In this document: piece after piece, positions 34,760-47,368 of the stretch
How positions within the stretch are numbered: the stretch's first letter is position 1
Layout: each line of letters starts with the position of its first letter
Origin: Nymphaea colorata
Taxonomy: Eukaryota > Streptophyta > Magnoliopsida > Nymphaeales > Nymphaeaceae
DNA length: 64,000 nt
Reading direction: 5' to 3'
NCBI RefSeq assembly: GCF_008831285.2
Contig: NC_045143.1
Location: 14,843,151 to 14,907,150 of the forward strand
The notes under the pieces: model-generated
Told to the model about the DNA's origin: nothing
Database searches by the model: none
What the model saw: only the letters and a program-made list of their open reading frames with translations
Made by a program: the position numbers and the translations under genes

Positions 34760-36528
34760 GTTGTGCCTCTTTATATTTTATGGAATTCCTTCAAATAGGC
34801 ACATTAACACTGATCGACTACCTGCTCAAGTAAGTGTTTACACGCAAAATTTTGTAACTTTGCATATGACCATTCATGGGGAAAATAAAGATTATACTTG
34901 CCTCTGTTTTCCTTGTGCAGGAATTCAAGAGATAAACCTGTCTTTGTTGGTACGAGGTCTGATCGTTTTGGTGCCTTTACTGGGGGTAACTATACCAAGG
35001 ACTAAGTTTATGGCCTAGGTTTAGAAAATTTTACAATTTTAAAATCTATGTAGGTCATCAGACTTTGGATTGAGTGATCTAGTTCATGTTCATGATCATC
35101 ATCGCTCCATGCAAATGAAACCTAAGTTTAACATGACACATGCAAGGCTAAGTTCAAACATTGGTGAGACCCAGTTTTTAGGGTGTTAGGGTGTGAACCT
35201 AAATGACCTAAAATCTGAAACCCAAAATCCAAATCCAAGACTTGAAGTCTAGTATAAGATCTAATATCATGATTCATAATCTAAATTTGAATTTAACAGA
35301 TTTAGATCCAATCAAAACAAAGATCCAGTACAAAGTGGTTCTTGATCCAGATTTAAATTGGTTGATTTAGGTCCAGTTTGAAATTTGGAAACGGTTTAAG
35401 ATCTGAGTTTAAGACCAAAGTTCTCTTGATCCAATTGTGAAAGCCATGATCCAAGTTCGAAGTTGTAGGTTCAAAGTTTAAGAATATGATCTGATATCTA
35501 TAATTGATCCAAATTCGAGTTCATTTGGTCAAGAATTGCAGTTTGATCCAATTGACCTTGATTTGATCAAAATCCACATGGTTCAGTATTGGAAGATTCT
35601 TTTGATCGAAGTTTTACATTGTAGATCTGAAGTTGAGGATTTGATCCAATGTTGATGTCCAATCTAGAATTAGATCCCAATTCAAGTTCTAAGTTCATTT
35701 ATTCCGAAATCAAGATTTATTTCAATTGATCTTGATCCATTCTGAATTTTCATGACTAGGAGTTAGTGGCATGGAGTAGGCCTAGCTAAAGCTTGGCCGA
35801 AATGAGGCAAGGTTTACTTGGAGAATTGAGTCAGCGTTTAATCAAAATGAACTCTAATTTGACCAAGTTGTGAGCTTAGGTCAAAGTATAGACCAAGAGC
35901 TTGACCAGGTTCTAAGCTTATGGCCAAGATCGACTAGGGTTGGATCAACTTGACTACGACCCGAGTCCGAACCAAGGTAGAACTAATCGTAGTAAGGTTT
36001 GGGCAGTAAATCCAATTAGTGGGCTTAGTATCTGGTATGAGTTTAGGCACGGATAGAATCTAATGGGGATTGTCAAGTTGAGTCAAGTTCTTTTAATGTT
36101 TTAGGTAGAATCAGGTGAAACAGTAGTGGGTTCTATGACCGATCTGAGTTAGGTCACAGAAGACTCAATTTTGGTCCTACATTAGATATCAGCCATGTTT
36201 GATCTTAGGTTTTTAGAAAAATATTTTGAAATGGATTTAGGTATTTAGAAAATGTGCATTTGAAAAGTGTGTCAACACAGAGCCTAGTTTGAGCAGAGTT
36301 TTTAGATGTTGGGACTGTTGTCGCATGGCATGGTACTATTCAGTCAAGCCTAGCTGCTAGATGGTCCTAGATCTAGGTGTGTACTTTAAAAAATAATGCA
36401 TGTGCATGATCCAAATATGCTATGGTTAAACAAGAAAATAAACTATATGAAAGCATGCATTGATTTCTAAAGTAGACATATAAGAATTAAAATTTAAAAC
36501 ATTAAAAAAAACAAGATAGAGATAGCAG
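34760..36528. other. non-coding tract rich in GATCCAA-type words
   Basis: No ORF above 100 codons. From about 35160 to 35760 the words GATCCAA, TTGATCCA and AAGTTC recur irregularly, giving a degenerate, formula-like text; similar 'TCCAAAAxCCAA' text occurs at 56900-57140. From 35760 to 36200 GACC/GGTC words (TTGACCAAG, AGGTC) take over. No element ends were identified. Confidence 0.5.
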
Positions 36529-36630
36529 TAAGCCTGGGCATCGGGCCAGCCCGGCCCAATAAGGAATCAGTCTCGGGCCGGTTCGGGCCTAGCCCGACAC
36601 TTAAAACCCGAGTCCGGGCCCGGCTCGATT
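36529..36630. mobile_element. fragment of a GC-rich hAT-like family
   Basis: CCTGGGCATCGGGCCAGCCC followed by repeated GGGCC/GGCCC words. It resembles the fragment at 45758 and shares the 'TGGGCATCGG' end sequence. Only one end is present, so it is a truncated copy. Confidence 0.45.
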
Positions 36631-36639
36631 AAATTAAAA

Positions 36640-37880
36640 AATATATATCAGTGGGTTACCTACCTCAGTCCCTAACCTAGGAGACATTTAAATCAAATCT
36701 ATCTAGAAATCAGGAAATAGCTAAACTGCAACATGCTCAATAAAAGTTAAACTAACCTAGGTATGGTCACATATTTGAACAAGAGAAATTAGTAGAGCCC
36801 ACACGTTTCCGCTTCATGGACAATATCCAACAAGGAAGATGTTAAATTGATCAGGATGCAATTAATGGTTCAGTACTTGAGAAATCTCTTTTAAGAAAAG
36901 ATAGAACTCAGGCATGCGGTACATATGCATTGAATGTTGGAGTGTAGAAGTAGATGGGCCTTGCGTAATTCTGTCAATAGAAAGGCAGAAGAACAGGAAT
37001 CAGAAACTTTAGTAACCAAAGACACTGCCTACCTATTCTGCCATGCCTATTGAAATTTATTAACATTTAAAATTTTGTCATCAATATCATAATCTTAGTA
37101 GTAAATAGTTACAACAACGACGTGACATTGTTCTGCGATGACCAACTGCCAAATTAAGTCGAAAGCTCTTCCTAAGGTTTAACCAAGTATATATCACAAA
37201 AAAAATGAAAAAGAAAAGGAGGAGACAGCAGATTATATATATATATATATAAATTGCAACGACGGATGTCCGACGTGACATTGTTCGGCGACTGCTTGTA
37301 TATGTCAAAATCAGCCAGTTGTCTTCCCTTTTTTCTTTTCCCATTTTTTTGGACATACACTGGGTTAGAAACTTAGAACTTAGAGAAAGCTTTCCACTTA
37401 ATTTACCAGTCGGTCATCGCCAAACAATGTCATGTCGTACATACCATTGTTGTAACTAAGGAATATATATATATATAAAAATTTGGCAAAGCCTAAATCT
37501 CTTATGTGAAAGGATGAATAAATTTGTCGTCTTAAACTTTTCCTAAAAATTATTTTAAACAACATGAAACATTGTAATGTATTTGCAAATACTGTTTGAG
37601 CATAAAATATGTCTCAGTTCAAGTTATTTTTAAGAAAAAAACTTTGATTTTTCCACTAATAAAAATTTGATATCATATGAACTGTCCTTTTTTCTAATTA
37701 TTATAGAAACATGTTAAAGTTTTAAAATGATTAATTTAGTATATGATTCTCATCAAAACATCTTTAAGATCATATTTATATGGGTAGATTATATAAAAAG
37801 TGGTTTTGCAATCGATTTTGAGTGGTATGGCATTTATTGCCCTTAGATCTAGTCGTCTAAGATCTATCATTTATTATATA

Positions 37881-37915
<35 letters not shown>

Positions 37916-38876
37916 AATGTTATATATAGCAACATGCCTCTTATAAGATGTTTCAAGGATGTTATGGCTGTTGAAAGAAAAAGATGGCCAAATGTTAAAT
38001 GTACGTTTTGTCTTTGACCATGAGAAAGAAGCCACTGCAAAGGTATTTCATCAAAACATTCTTTTAATGGATTAAGATAGAAAAATCAGATAGAAGAACA
38101 AAAAAAAGGAACCAGCTGACCACAGACTATGCTACATAGATCACAATGATTTTAAAACTGTAGATCCGTATATTCAGGAATGGGTTTCATCTAACGTAGA
38201 GATGAGATCAGCCTCATACCTGACTGGCGAAACCAAAGTCAAGGAGTAACATGTGATCAACTACGTCCTTGCATGATCTCACCGACAAGGAAGTTAAGAC
38301 CGCCAATGAGCATGGACGGCTTTCTCCCAAACAATCGAGGCATTGATGACAACTAGAACAAGACAATGAGCCCAAGCGATCATGTGGGACACTGTTAGAA
38401 GCTTGCTGTCCAACGTGCAATACTGATTGTGGACCAACGTGAAGCGGGGCTGCTGTTTGGAGTAGAAGCATTGACGGCAGATTAGGTCACTAACAGGGGA
38501 GGCCGAGGCCTTGCAGGATGGTGATGGAGGAGCTGGTTGGGGTGATGGCACGAGCAATCGTGAATGATTGAGAGAGAGAGAGACTGATACTTCCAATAAA
38601 AAGTATTTGGCATTCACTGCAAAAGCTATGGAAGAAAAGAGCGCGTAGGAACGAGCTTTGAGAGATCAGCGAAATCTTTCCCTTTTTTTTTTCCTTTTCA
38701 GTGTTAGAAGCAAGTGTCCTTTTCAACGACACATTAAAGTCACTGTCATAGTCCAATGGCCGAAAACACCATTACCCAAGCGCCAGAGGCGCTGTCATCA
38801 GTAGCTGCTGACCTTTCTTCTATGGCATAGGAACCATTCCGCGCCAATGAATCCATTGTTTCTTGTAGTGAACTAA
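36640..38876. other. intergenic, AT-rich, with TA microsatellites
   Basis: Contains (TA)n at 37234-37251 and 37883-37912. A less AT-rich stretch at 38214-38620 has overlapping open minus-strand ORFs (85 and 107 codons) and a possible splice donor (CAG/GTATG on the minus strand near 38215). I could not match any frame to a known family, so no exon is called. Confidence 0.4.
37883..37912. repeat. (TA)n microsatellite
   Basis: Perfect alternating run of about 15 TA units. Confidence 0.88.
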
Positions 38877-39220
38877 GGATCTGTTTGGATGAAGGGAAAG
38901 AAAAGAAAAGGATAGTCAAACTTATGTTTGGTTAGTTAATTAAGGAGGGAAATTAAAGGAAAGCAAAAAAAGACGTTTGGCTGCATAGAAAAAGAAAGGA
39001 ACGGAATGCAAAACAAATGATAACTTAATCTAAATCCAATGCCTCCAAATGTGGAAGGATTGGGATGGCAAGGAAAAATGTTGCTCTTTTCCTTTCCTTT
39101 TTTTTCTATCCAAACAGGTTTCATAATCATCCCTTTCCTTTCATTTCCTCTATTCTCCTTTTCTCCTCATTTTCTTTCTCTTTTTTCTTGCCATCTGGTT
39201 CCATCCATCCAAATAGGCTG
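38877..39220. mobile_element. Harbinger-type MITE, 344 bp
   Basis: Flanked by TAA at 38874-38876 and 39221-39223. The left end GGATCTGTTTGGATG and the right end, reversed, CAGCCTATTTGGATG share 10 of 15 bases. The left half is purine-rich (GGAAAG words) and the right half is its approximate complement (CTTTCC words), so the element could form a long imperfect hairpin. No coding capacity. Confidence 0.65.
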
Positions 39221-39223
39221 TAA

Positions 39224-40758
39224 GGGACTTCTCGACCACTGAACGTTAGTCATGCTCATGAAGAAAAGCTCGAAAATCATAGCTTGTCAACTACATCCAT
39301 CCATAATCAAAATAATCTAAAAAATTGAGCGACTTACACATTGCCAAATTCTGCTAGTTAATTTTTTTTATTTTCTTGCAATTGAATTGATATCTGAGTT
39401 GTATATATGACTAAAATCAAAGTTTAAAATTCTAAAAAGAGATCTACTTTTGAATATGATTACGTAGATTCAACTTCAATGTAGCCGCTTAAATCCTACA
39501 TTAATTAGGAAGGTAGATTGTAATATGCTTACCTAGTCAATGATTAAGAGATAGGCATTGATTGATTCAGAAAGTTTGTTCCTCTAAGTAAATGAAGACC
39601 TTCAACTCAAGCAATCAATGATTTCATACATAAATTCAAGGAAGCTGGATAGTTTACATCCTTTATAAACTCCCAAAATTCATATTAATGAGATAGGAAA
39701 CATTTTAGCAGGAAATTGAAAAATATACGAGATATATTCGGAGAAAGATGGATGAAGATACACATTGGCATTTTCTGCTGAATGTTGCTATAGAAAGTTG
39801 ATCATTGCATAATAGGCTTCTTTTCCTCATGTTGTTCTACTTCCTTTTTCACGCAATAATGGAGTGTTTTTGTAGGCAAACCGGAGAAGCTGACATCTTC
39901 TTCACCTTTTTCATCTGCTTTATCTTTTTTATGGCAGCAATTAACCAATTGTGTCAGATAAGCAGTAGACAAGCGACAAGGTAGATTTATGGTTGGAGAT
40001 GCAGTGATGGTGACAGAGGCATTGGCGGCCAACTTTGCACGCAGGAAAAAAATATGATCTAAGTTGAGGTGCACAGAGAAATATCAAAAGCAGAAGTGTG
40101 AGGGAGACCGATCGTCGGTGACGCATGTAGCAATGGTGATGGCAGGCAGCAGCGGAGGTCATTGTGTCCTGTTTCTCTCATCCCTTTCTTGCCCCTCCTT
40201 CTCATAGCAGTAATGGGAGAGTTGTGGAAGACATGAATCAAGTGGGAGGCAAGGCTGATCGACGACAAGGCGTTGAAGACGAGGGTTCTGGGAGCTAGGA
40301 CACCCGCTAGAAACTCGACGGTCGACCTCTACAGCAGGTTGTCAGGAATGGTTCTTGATCCTAGAAATATCTCATAAATACATAACTTGACAGTCGATCT
40401 TTAAAGAGGAAAGGGCTAGTTTCCAACTAAAATCGAGTACTCCAGGTTAATCCAATGTTTAAGATTTAGAAACAAGTTCGAGGCCAGTCCCAGTGACATG
40501 TTTCTACAACTAGAATTTGGTGTATTGAATGGACAGGTCGCTTTCAACTTTTCCATAACATTGTCTCTTACTAAAGTCATCAGCTATAATCACGTCCATT
40601 TAACAACCTAGAATTATGCCTTGCCTTTAATTAGGAAAGTACACATTCAAATTACCCTTAATTTCCATGCTTTACATGTCACCTTTTGAAATAGTCATTG
40701 ATAGACTATTTTTCATACTAAAGACTTTTTGCTCCAATATATTGATGTTGATAATCTT
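39224..40758. other. intergenic, no gene supported
   Basis: AT-rich, then less so near 39800-40330. A minus-strand ORF at 39802-40074 (90 codons) ends in a hydrophilic Lys/Glu-rich tail, but no domain is recognised and no splice structure could be built. Confidence 0.4.
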
Positions 40759-43511
40759 TGTCACGACCCAATTTTTTGACACCAATTTTTTTTCCTCTGT
40801 ATAAATAATAGCAGAAATAACATTGAGTCATGACCAAAACCAAATGAAACACACGTGTGTATTAAAAGATAGTCTGATTTAATTCAATCATAAAACACTT
40901 GGACCCAAACAACTAAATTAACCAAAAATCCTAAAACCGACGTGGTGTCCAGATTACCAATGTTCGTCCATCACAAGACTGAAGACGTCACTCCAAGAAC
41001 CAAGATCTATCAAGAACTACCTGTAGAGATAGAAAGAATGGATAGAATTCCTCTGAGTATGGAAAAGTTCAGCCATAAATGAAACATGGCCCAACAAAAT
41101 AATATTTGATTTTATAAAACAAATTCATATAAAGGCCTCATGAACCACAACCATAAGTCTCCAAATCTTAACACATATTACAGTTACGTCACATTATCAA
41201 AAAACAAGATGTGCACAACCTCCAAATATTCGTAGACTTCCAACCGTGGCCTATCATTACAATGGGTATGATCTTGGTGTCAAGCAACAACAGAAATCCC
41301 CGTGGACACAATTCACAGACAAAACATAATATATCTTCACCAGGCGATCCAACAAATCGAAGGTAACCTGCAGTGAAACCTCTTGAGATACCCCAGATCA
41401 CCGCTCCAATAGCAGGGTCCCTCTAGGAAGCCGGGGTGAGGGACCGAGAGACGCCTTGCTCTCCAATAAAAACAAAACAAAATCCCGAGCCCTTGTGCAG
41501 CCCAATACCCTTTGGGTCATCCAGTACAGACAGAAGAATGTACGACAACAGTGAGCTCACGCACACCACTACCTCTCGGAACGAAACCAAACACTGAGCA
41601 AAATACAAGCTCGCACTCGCATATACTAATGCATACACAGTCCACGTTTCGCTTACGAAATTCGAATGTGGGGGTTTATCATTACTAGACATCGTCTAGT
41701 ACCACTCACAGAAACGGTTTCTCAGACAGAAGCAATAAGCCATTTTCTAACTTAATTTAATGACAACAAAGCAAAATCGAATAAATATGTAACAATACAG
41801 AGTACGTCACGTCAAGAAATCTCAAATAATGATATTATAATCATTTTGTAGCAACAAGATATTTCAGAACCCTTTTTCAAAAATTTTAAATAAAATTAAG
41901 AGTACCACAGAGCAAAAATTGTATGACCATTCATTTTTCTACTAAATTTACAAACAAGTATGTGAAAACCCTCTTTTGGAAATTTTTAAGAACTTAGAGG
42001 GTACTAATTCACAATTTCATATAAAATATCTGGTTCTTGCTGAACATAACTTTTGAAAGCCTCTTTTTGGAAAATCTTTTAGAAAAAACGTTGCAGAATG
42101 AATTTCTGAAAATTATAACAGCCTTTTTGAGAATTTCACTAATAAGGTGGACAATTTTTGAAATTTTTCAACTTAATATAAAACCAGTCGAACCCTCGTT
42201 TTCTTTCATTTCACGCCCGTTTTTCTCTCTCCTCGCGAGAGCACCTCCGTCTTCTTCTCGTTCGACCGACGGTGGGGCTTCCACAGTTCTTCCACCACTC
42301 AAAACCAGAGAGGGATCTCTCCTCCTGCCGTAAGATTCCAGCGTTGGGTTTCCACGCTGCCGCACCCACTGACCTCCCGACGCCTTCAGCCGCCGCCGCT
42401 GCTTCCTCTGCTCCCATTTTCTTCTTCTCCACTCTACTATCGTGAGGGAGACGACCTTCCAAACCAGGTGCGTCTCTCTTCGTTCTCAGTTTTGTTGCGA
42501 CGAGGATGAATTGGCAGCAAGGAGGAGTGACAGGAGGAATCTGCAACTCCAACGCCGTGTTCCACATTTTTCCCCAAATCGCCTCTGCTGCTACCACGGA
42601 AGAGACGACCCCCTTTTTTTTTGGGTTTGAATTTTCTATTGTAGCCCTTATCTCAGATATGCATGCCCTATTTTAGGGTCTACTGTAATCTCAGTTTCTC
42701 ACGGACGGAATAGTAACAGAAGGACAAAGAGAAAAACCTAATCTAGGATTAACATGCTTCACACTCCATATCTGTATTTAGCGTGCTTTAACAGAGGTAT
42801 TTAGAACTAAGACACCGTAAATCATCTCAATCATGACGCCTCAAGCATGGATTCATCTCTAGTGTATAAATACATGGATCGACATGTATATGTATTTATA
42901 GGCAATTGAAAATACATAGGCTTCATGATACATTTATAACTGAAAATCCCCATACCTTTTCCAAATGCGAGATAACTTCCAGCCAGCAACCTCTAGTTCA
43001 ATTGAAAATACATAGGCTTCGTGATACATTTATAACTGAAAATCCCCATACCTTTTCCAAATGCGAGATAACTTCCAGCCAGCAACCTCTAGTTCAATTG
43101 AAAATACATAGGCTTCGTGATACATTTATAACTGAAAATCCCCATACCTTTTCCAAATGTGAGATAACTTCCAGCCAGCAACCTCTAGTTCTGGTTCTTT
43201 TCCAGCAGTCAGCAACTTTGATCTCAGCCAAAAGAAAGGGAAGATGAGGACGTTTAGAACAAAATGAGTGCTTAATTGCTGTAAAATAGGGTTAAATACA
43301 CCCTCTCCAAGGGCTCTCTTCTTGCCATACCAGTCTTGTGATTATCCTTTGCAGTTTCATCCCTATCTTTTTCATAAATATTTCCTTTCTGATGATAAAC
43401 TTGACAGTTTGAAATATTCATTAGGAATCATTTAATATTCCATTTTTTATTCCTCCTCAATTTACGTTTCAATTATTTAAGAAAACTAAAGAAAAAATCG
43501 TGGGTCTTACA
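40759..43511 (+). mobile_element. probable solo LTR, 2753 bp (Ty3/gypsy-like)
   Basis: Starts TGTCACGACCC and ends GGGTCTTACA, a terminal pair typical of long plant gypsy LTRs. The flanks are ATCTT (40754-40758) and ATCTC (43512-43516), a 5-bp duplication with one mismatch. No primer site follows the right end and no gag/pol lies near, so it is a solo LTR. A GC-richer stretch at 42200-42640 and a 96-bp tandem repeat (42903-43190) lie inside. A diverged inverted relative of 41900-42250 occurs at 56460-56760. Confidence 0.6.
42903..43190. repeat. three-copy 96-bp tandem repeat
   Basis: CAATTGAAAATACATAGGCT begins at 42903, 42999 and 43095. Copies differ at single bases (CTTCATG versus CTTCGTG; AATGCGAG versus AATGTGAG). 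96 is a multiple of three, so an ORF crosses all copies, but nothing suggests it is translated. Confidence 0.95.
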
Positions 43512-43516
43512 ATCTC

Positions 43517-46500
43517 AGTCCAAAGAGTATTGTTATCATACACTGATATGTCAACTAAAAAAGATCAGCTGAAGTCCTCCTCATAGTCTTCCTAGCCCGA
43601 GTCACCACCCTCTTCTAGTAAAAAATAGAAGCTTTCAAACTATACGATGATCATGAGGCTCATGATTAGACCTTGAATACTAAACAAATATTTTACAAAA
43701 AAAGGTTCCCATATGGGAAAAAAATGAAAAACAACATCGGATTCAGTGACTTCAATAAGCAGGTAGAGATGAGACAAGAAACTAGTTAAACACACCTTTT
43801 CTCAAATGAAAGAAGTTTACCCTTCAATAGACTTGATCAGCTTCTTTTGAATTTTTATCGTAATCTAATCCCAAGCTTGAGTTCCAACTAGCTGGGGGGG
43901 GGGGGGGGGTTCAGGAAGCCCCAACTAATTATTTGACTGGAAAAGAGTCAACTCACCACCTAGCTCAATAATATTAAAATTTTCATAATTCTTAGCCCCA
44001 AGTAAGTACTACTTATTTTTCTTGCATAGTTTTTCATAACACTACAATTTTAAAACTCAGATAGATGTGGATCAAATTGACAATAGCATCTGCAATGTCT
44101 TTAGTGATGCATCATTAGCACAAAATTTAGTATTTCACAAACCCCTTCATTATGCAAAGTTTTAAGTAATTATGTGAATTTTGGATAAAATAGCAAAATC
44201 CACGTAAAGGATGAAAGTTAGCACCTCTTCCAATACGGTTCAAAGTTAAAAGGAAGCCATAAACAAGGGCCTAAAGAGTAATAATTTTACAATTAGTGGA
44301 CCTCATTAATAAAGATTTATTTTTTTGGAATTATTTAGAATTATTAAGTAGATTTACTATTAAAGCCTAGAGGAAGTGAAGACCCTTCTATTTTAGTCAA
44401 GTTTGGAAAGAAAAAGTGATCAAACGTGCCTAAAATAATGAATTAGCACATTTACATCTTACATTGAATCAGTAGTAGGTCTAAAACCCAATCCATATGA
44501 CTGAACTAGGAGATGTCAATTGGGCATCTAAGCTTAATGTTCATCTAGTACAATGACTAGGTAAGAATTAAAATGGAAAAGGGCAAATAAGTTATAAAAG
44601 TTGATAGAGACTGTATTGAATTAACTGTGGGAAAATGAAAGAAAAATGGATCATACACTCCCTAAGCACCTCAATAAGCATATGATTTTGTCTCAATATA
44701 CCCAATATGCAAATGATGTCATCTAGCTAGCTTTCCTCCAAAAATTGATGAAAATATTACTCGTTATTAAAAGTGTTCTTCGCATTATCAGACATTTCAT
44801 TCAATCAAGAAAATGTAATTAAGTGCTAGTGAGAAACTATACTGGCCCCATAATTTTCTAATATTCCTTTGAACACTACAAAGTGTGAAAGAGACAAGCC
44901 AGTTCCTTACAAATTATCACATACTAATCACCAAACCATTCAATTCAACTTTCATAAAACAAAATCCAAGCTTTAAAAATGTTATTTGAGACATAAATGG
45001 TCTCCCCAAAGCAAAGAGCAAGTCCAAAAACATGAAATGCATCTAGTTTACAGATCTTCACCTTTCATTTGGGTATCCCAAAGGCAATCTCTAGGCACCT
45101 AATGTCCAAACTCTGTCAGACAAAAAGTTGAGAACTTGAGAAAGCTTTTAATGCAAAACATAAAATACTGATGTGTAGTAAAGATGTAATAGTGATGCAT
45201 AACACTAAGAATACACTAAATACTACCATAGTCCATAAATACAAAGTAGGTAACACAGAATGCTTGCAGTCATTATATCTTATTTTTTGACATGCATAGA
45301 TTAGTGCATATACAACATTCAATCTAGCTTTGTATTGTGGGCACTATGTGACCACCATAAATGCCAAGTACTGAATTGTAGAAAAATTCAATTGATTAGA
45401 AAGGGACATCATGTTTAAAATATTGGCTACAAAGTTGATGAGCTCAATTTTATATGCAAGTTTAGTTTCCAAGAACAAGCTCACATCTTCCTCAACATCT
45501 TGCCTAGTGATGAATGAGGTTTATTCAAACAAAATATGAACTTAAGCATTAGTATGGAATTACTTCTGTCAGAGTTGCTTTTAAGATTGAAGTGGAGGTT
45601 GAATGGCATATTAAATAATCATTCATCTGTGTATGTGCCCTTTCACTTCGGTCACCAAAGTAGAATTAGAGTTTGTTAGTTTACTAGGCATGGTGGACAT
45701 AGTGGTCCTGAAAACTCAACATGTGCTCCACTAATCACTAAGCCCCTACATGGTTGAAATAGGGCTGGGCATCGGCCTAACCTGATTAAGTTGCCCAAAT
45801 CCAAGCCCGATAGCTTAATCGGGCCGGCTGGGCAGATAGATATCGGGGCCTCAGGCCAAAATGGTTTGCCTCGGACCTGGCCTGGCCCTGCCCGATTGCT
45901 AAGGGGCCAGGCTGGGTTTAATGAATTGAGGCTTCTGCTATATGTGGCACAGTTGAGATTAGTCTGTTGAGTGTTTGTAAATATATGTTTCATTTTGGTG
46001 ATTTTAGAAGTGTTTGGCTTCATCTTGTTTGGACTTTTTGTTGTTGCTTTGAAAGGAGGCGAAAGTATTAAAACGACGAGAGGATTGTTCAGATTTCTTG
46101 AAAGCATTGCTGATCGGAATCTCTCGAGGAAGATATCAATAGAACAACTTCTCTTACGAAAATCAGAAGAAAACAACTTCCTTCTCTCCTTCCATCTTTG
46201 TCTCTTCCTCTATCTCTCTACCCTTTCATAATAATATATAAGAACAGCATATTTTTCACACATGAAACAGAGAAACGTGAAAAAGATTCATTTGAAGAAG
46301 ATCGTCTGAAGAAGATTTGTCTGATACACCAGTAAAAGGGGCGGCTGAGGCAGCAAAAAGAGAGAAGAAAAAGAAGAAGATGTTAGATAGTGGCCCTGAG
46401 CCCTATCCGTCACTCATAACTGCATGGGGATTTACTTGTAGTTACGAGATTAAATAAGAACAACTGATTTCTAAACAAAACGATTTTCTTTAATTAAGGT

Positions 46501-47023
46501 ATATATAGATTAACATTCCTTTTGTATACTGTCAATCTCTCACAGAACATAACCTAAAGCTGACAATCGGGAAACACTCGGAGGTGGTCCATAAAAGCCC
46601 AGCTAATCTTATCCTTAGGGTTAATCAAAAGATTACTCAAGCTTGCGCCTCTCAGAAGCAAACCCTTGAATAACCTACTTCTGCTTCTTCTCTACTTTTG
46701 CTCTTCTTCCTCCTCTTCCTTTCACAGGGTATGGCTGCTGCCTCTTCTTGCAAAGAATGGAGACGTTGCTGGTGAACAGCAGACTGAGCCGATAACAGAC
46801 GCCGCTCCACTGCCGTATATTCAACATTGATATCAGAGTCTGCGCATATGATACACTGTTATTTTTTTTTTCATCATGTTTCATGAACATGAAAGGCATG
46901 CTAGATGAAAATTAAACGTGAATGCATGAAGCATGCTAGTTCAAACAGTGTTTTTCTTTTAGCAATCTACTGTTACACTCTGTTTTATAATTGTATCTCT
47001 GTATCTCTAAGCGCTAAGAAATC
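43517..47023. other. intergenic, no gene seen
   Basis: AT-rich, with a 16-G run at 43894-43909. A GC-rich hAT-like fragment starts at 45758. The 166-codon minus-strand ORF at 45676-46176 is largely that fragment read through and is not a gene. CT/GA-rich patches lie near 46180-46400 and 46680-46740. Confidence 0.5.
45758..45915. mobile_element. one-ended fragment of a hAT-like family, TAGGGCTGGGCA end
   Basis: ATAGGGCTGGGCATCGGCC begins a stretch dense in GGGCC/GGCCC/CCCGAT words. The end shares TAGGGCTG with the hAT-like element at 24341. No matching right end or target duplication was found. Confidence 0.45.
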
Positions 47024-47326
47024 TGTCAAGAGCTGGACAGCCACGGCAGACCGTTGGCATGAGACACCCACAACTGACTGTTGGCATGAGACACCCACGG
47101 CTGACATACATGGAAATGTCATACATAGAAACATTTGATAATGGAAATCACATAGTTACCATTCTCAACCTAGACATTAACATTGTAAACATTAACATTA
47201 AAGACGTTGAGAATCTATTGTATATATTACGTTGTACACTCTTTTGTGAGCAATTCAAAAAATACAGCAATTCAACTTTTCTTTCTATCGCTATTCTCAT
47301 TCTCCCATGATGCTCAACTTCTAACA
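47024..47326 (+). repeat. 5' LTR of copia element 47024-51883
   Basis: 303 bp. It is longer than the 3' LTR because a 27-bp unit (GTTGGCATGAGACACCCAC plus 8 bases) is doubled at 47053 and 47080, and because of a further indel of about 20 bp near 47130. Confidence 0.9.
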
Positions 47327-47338
47327 TGGTATTAGAGC
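47327..47338 (+). promoter_or_regulatory. primer-binding site (tRNA-Met type)
   Basis: TGGTATTAGAGC directly follows the 5' LTR; one C-to-T difference from the standard TGGTATCAGAGC. Confidence 0.85.
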
Positions 47339-47368
47339 ATTGAAGCATGAACATCGAAGGAGCAAAAA

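Noticed and set aside
42211-42597. 128-codon minus-strand ORF with Ala/Arg/Glu-rich text
   Set aside because: Lies in the GC-rich part of the probable solo LTR, is low complexity, and overlaps an ORF on the other strand.
42903-43190. Regular repeats that might suggest a CRISPR array
   Set aside because: The 96-bp units are contiguous with no unique spacers, in a plant LTR context; it is a tandem repeat.
42906-43247. 113-codon ORF across the 96-bp repeats
   Set aside because: It starts at TTG, is only the repeat translated, and lies inside a probable solo LTR.
45676-46176. 166-codon minus-strand ORF
   Set aside because: Part of it is the GC-rich hAT-like fragment; the rest has no domain. 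It is open by composition.
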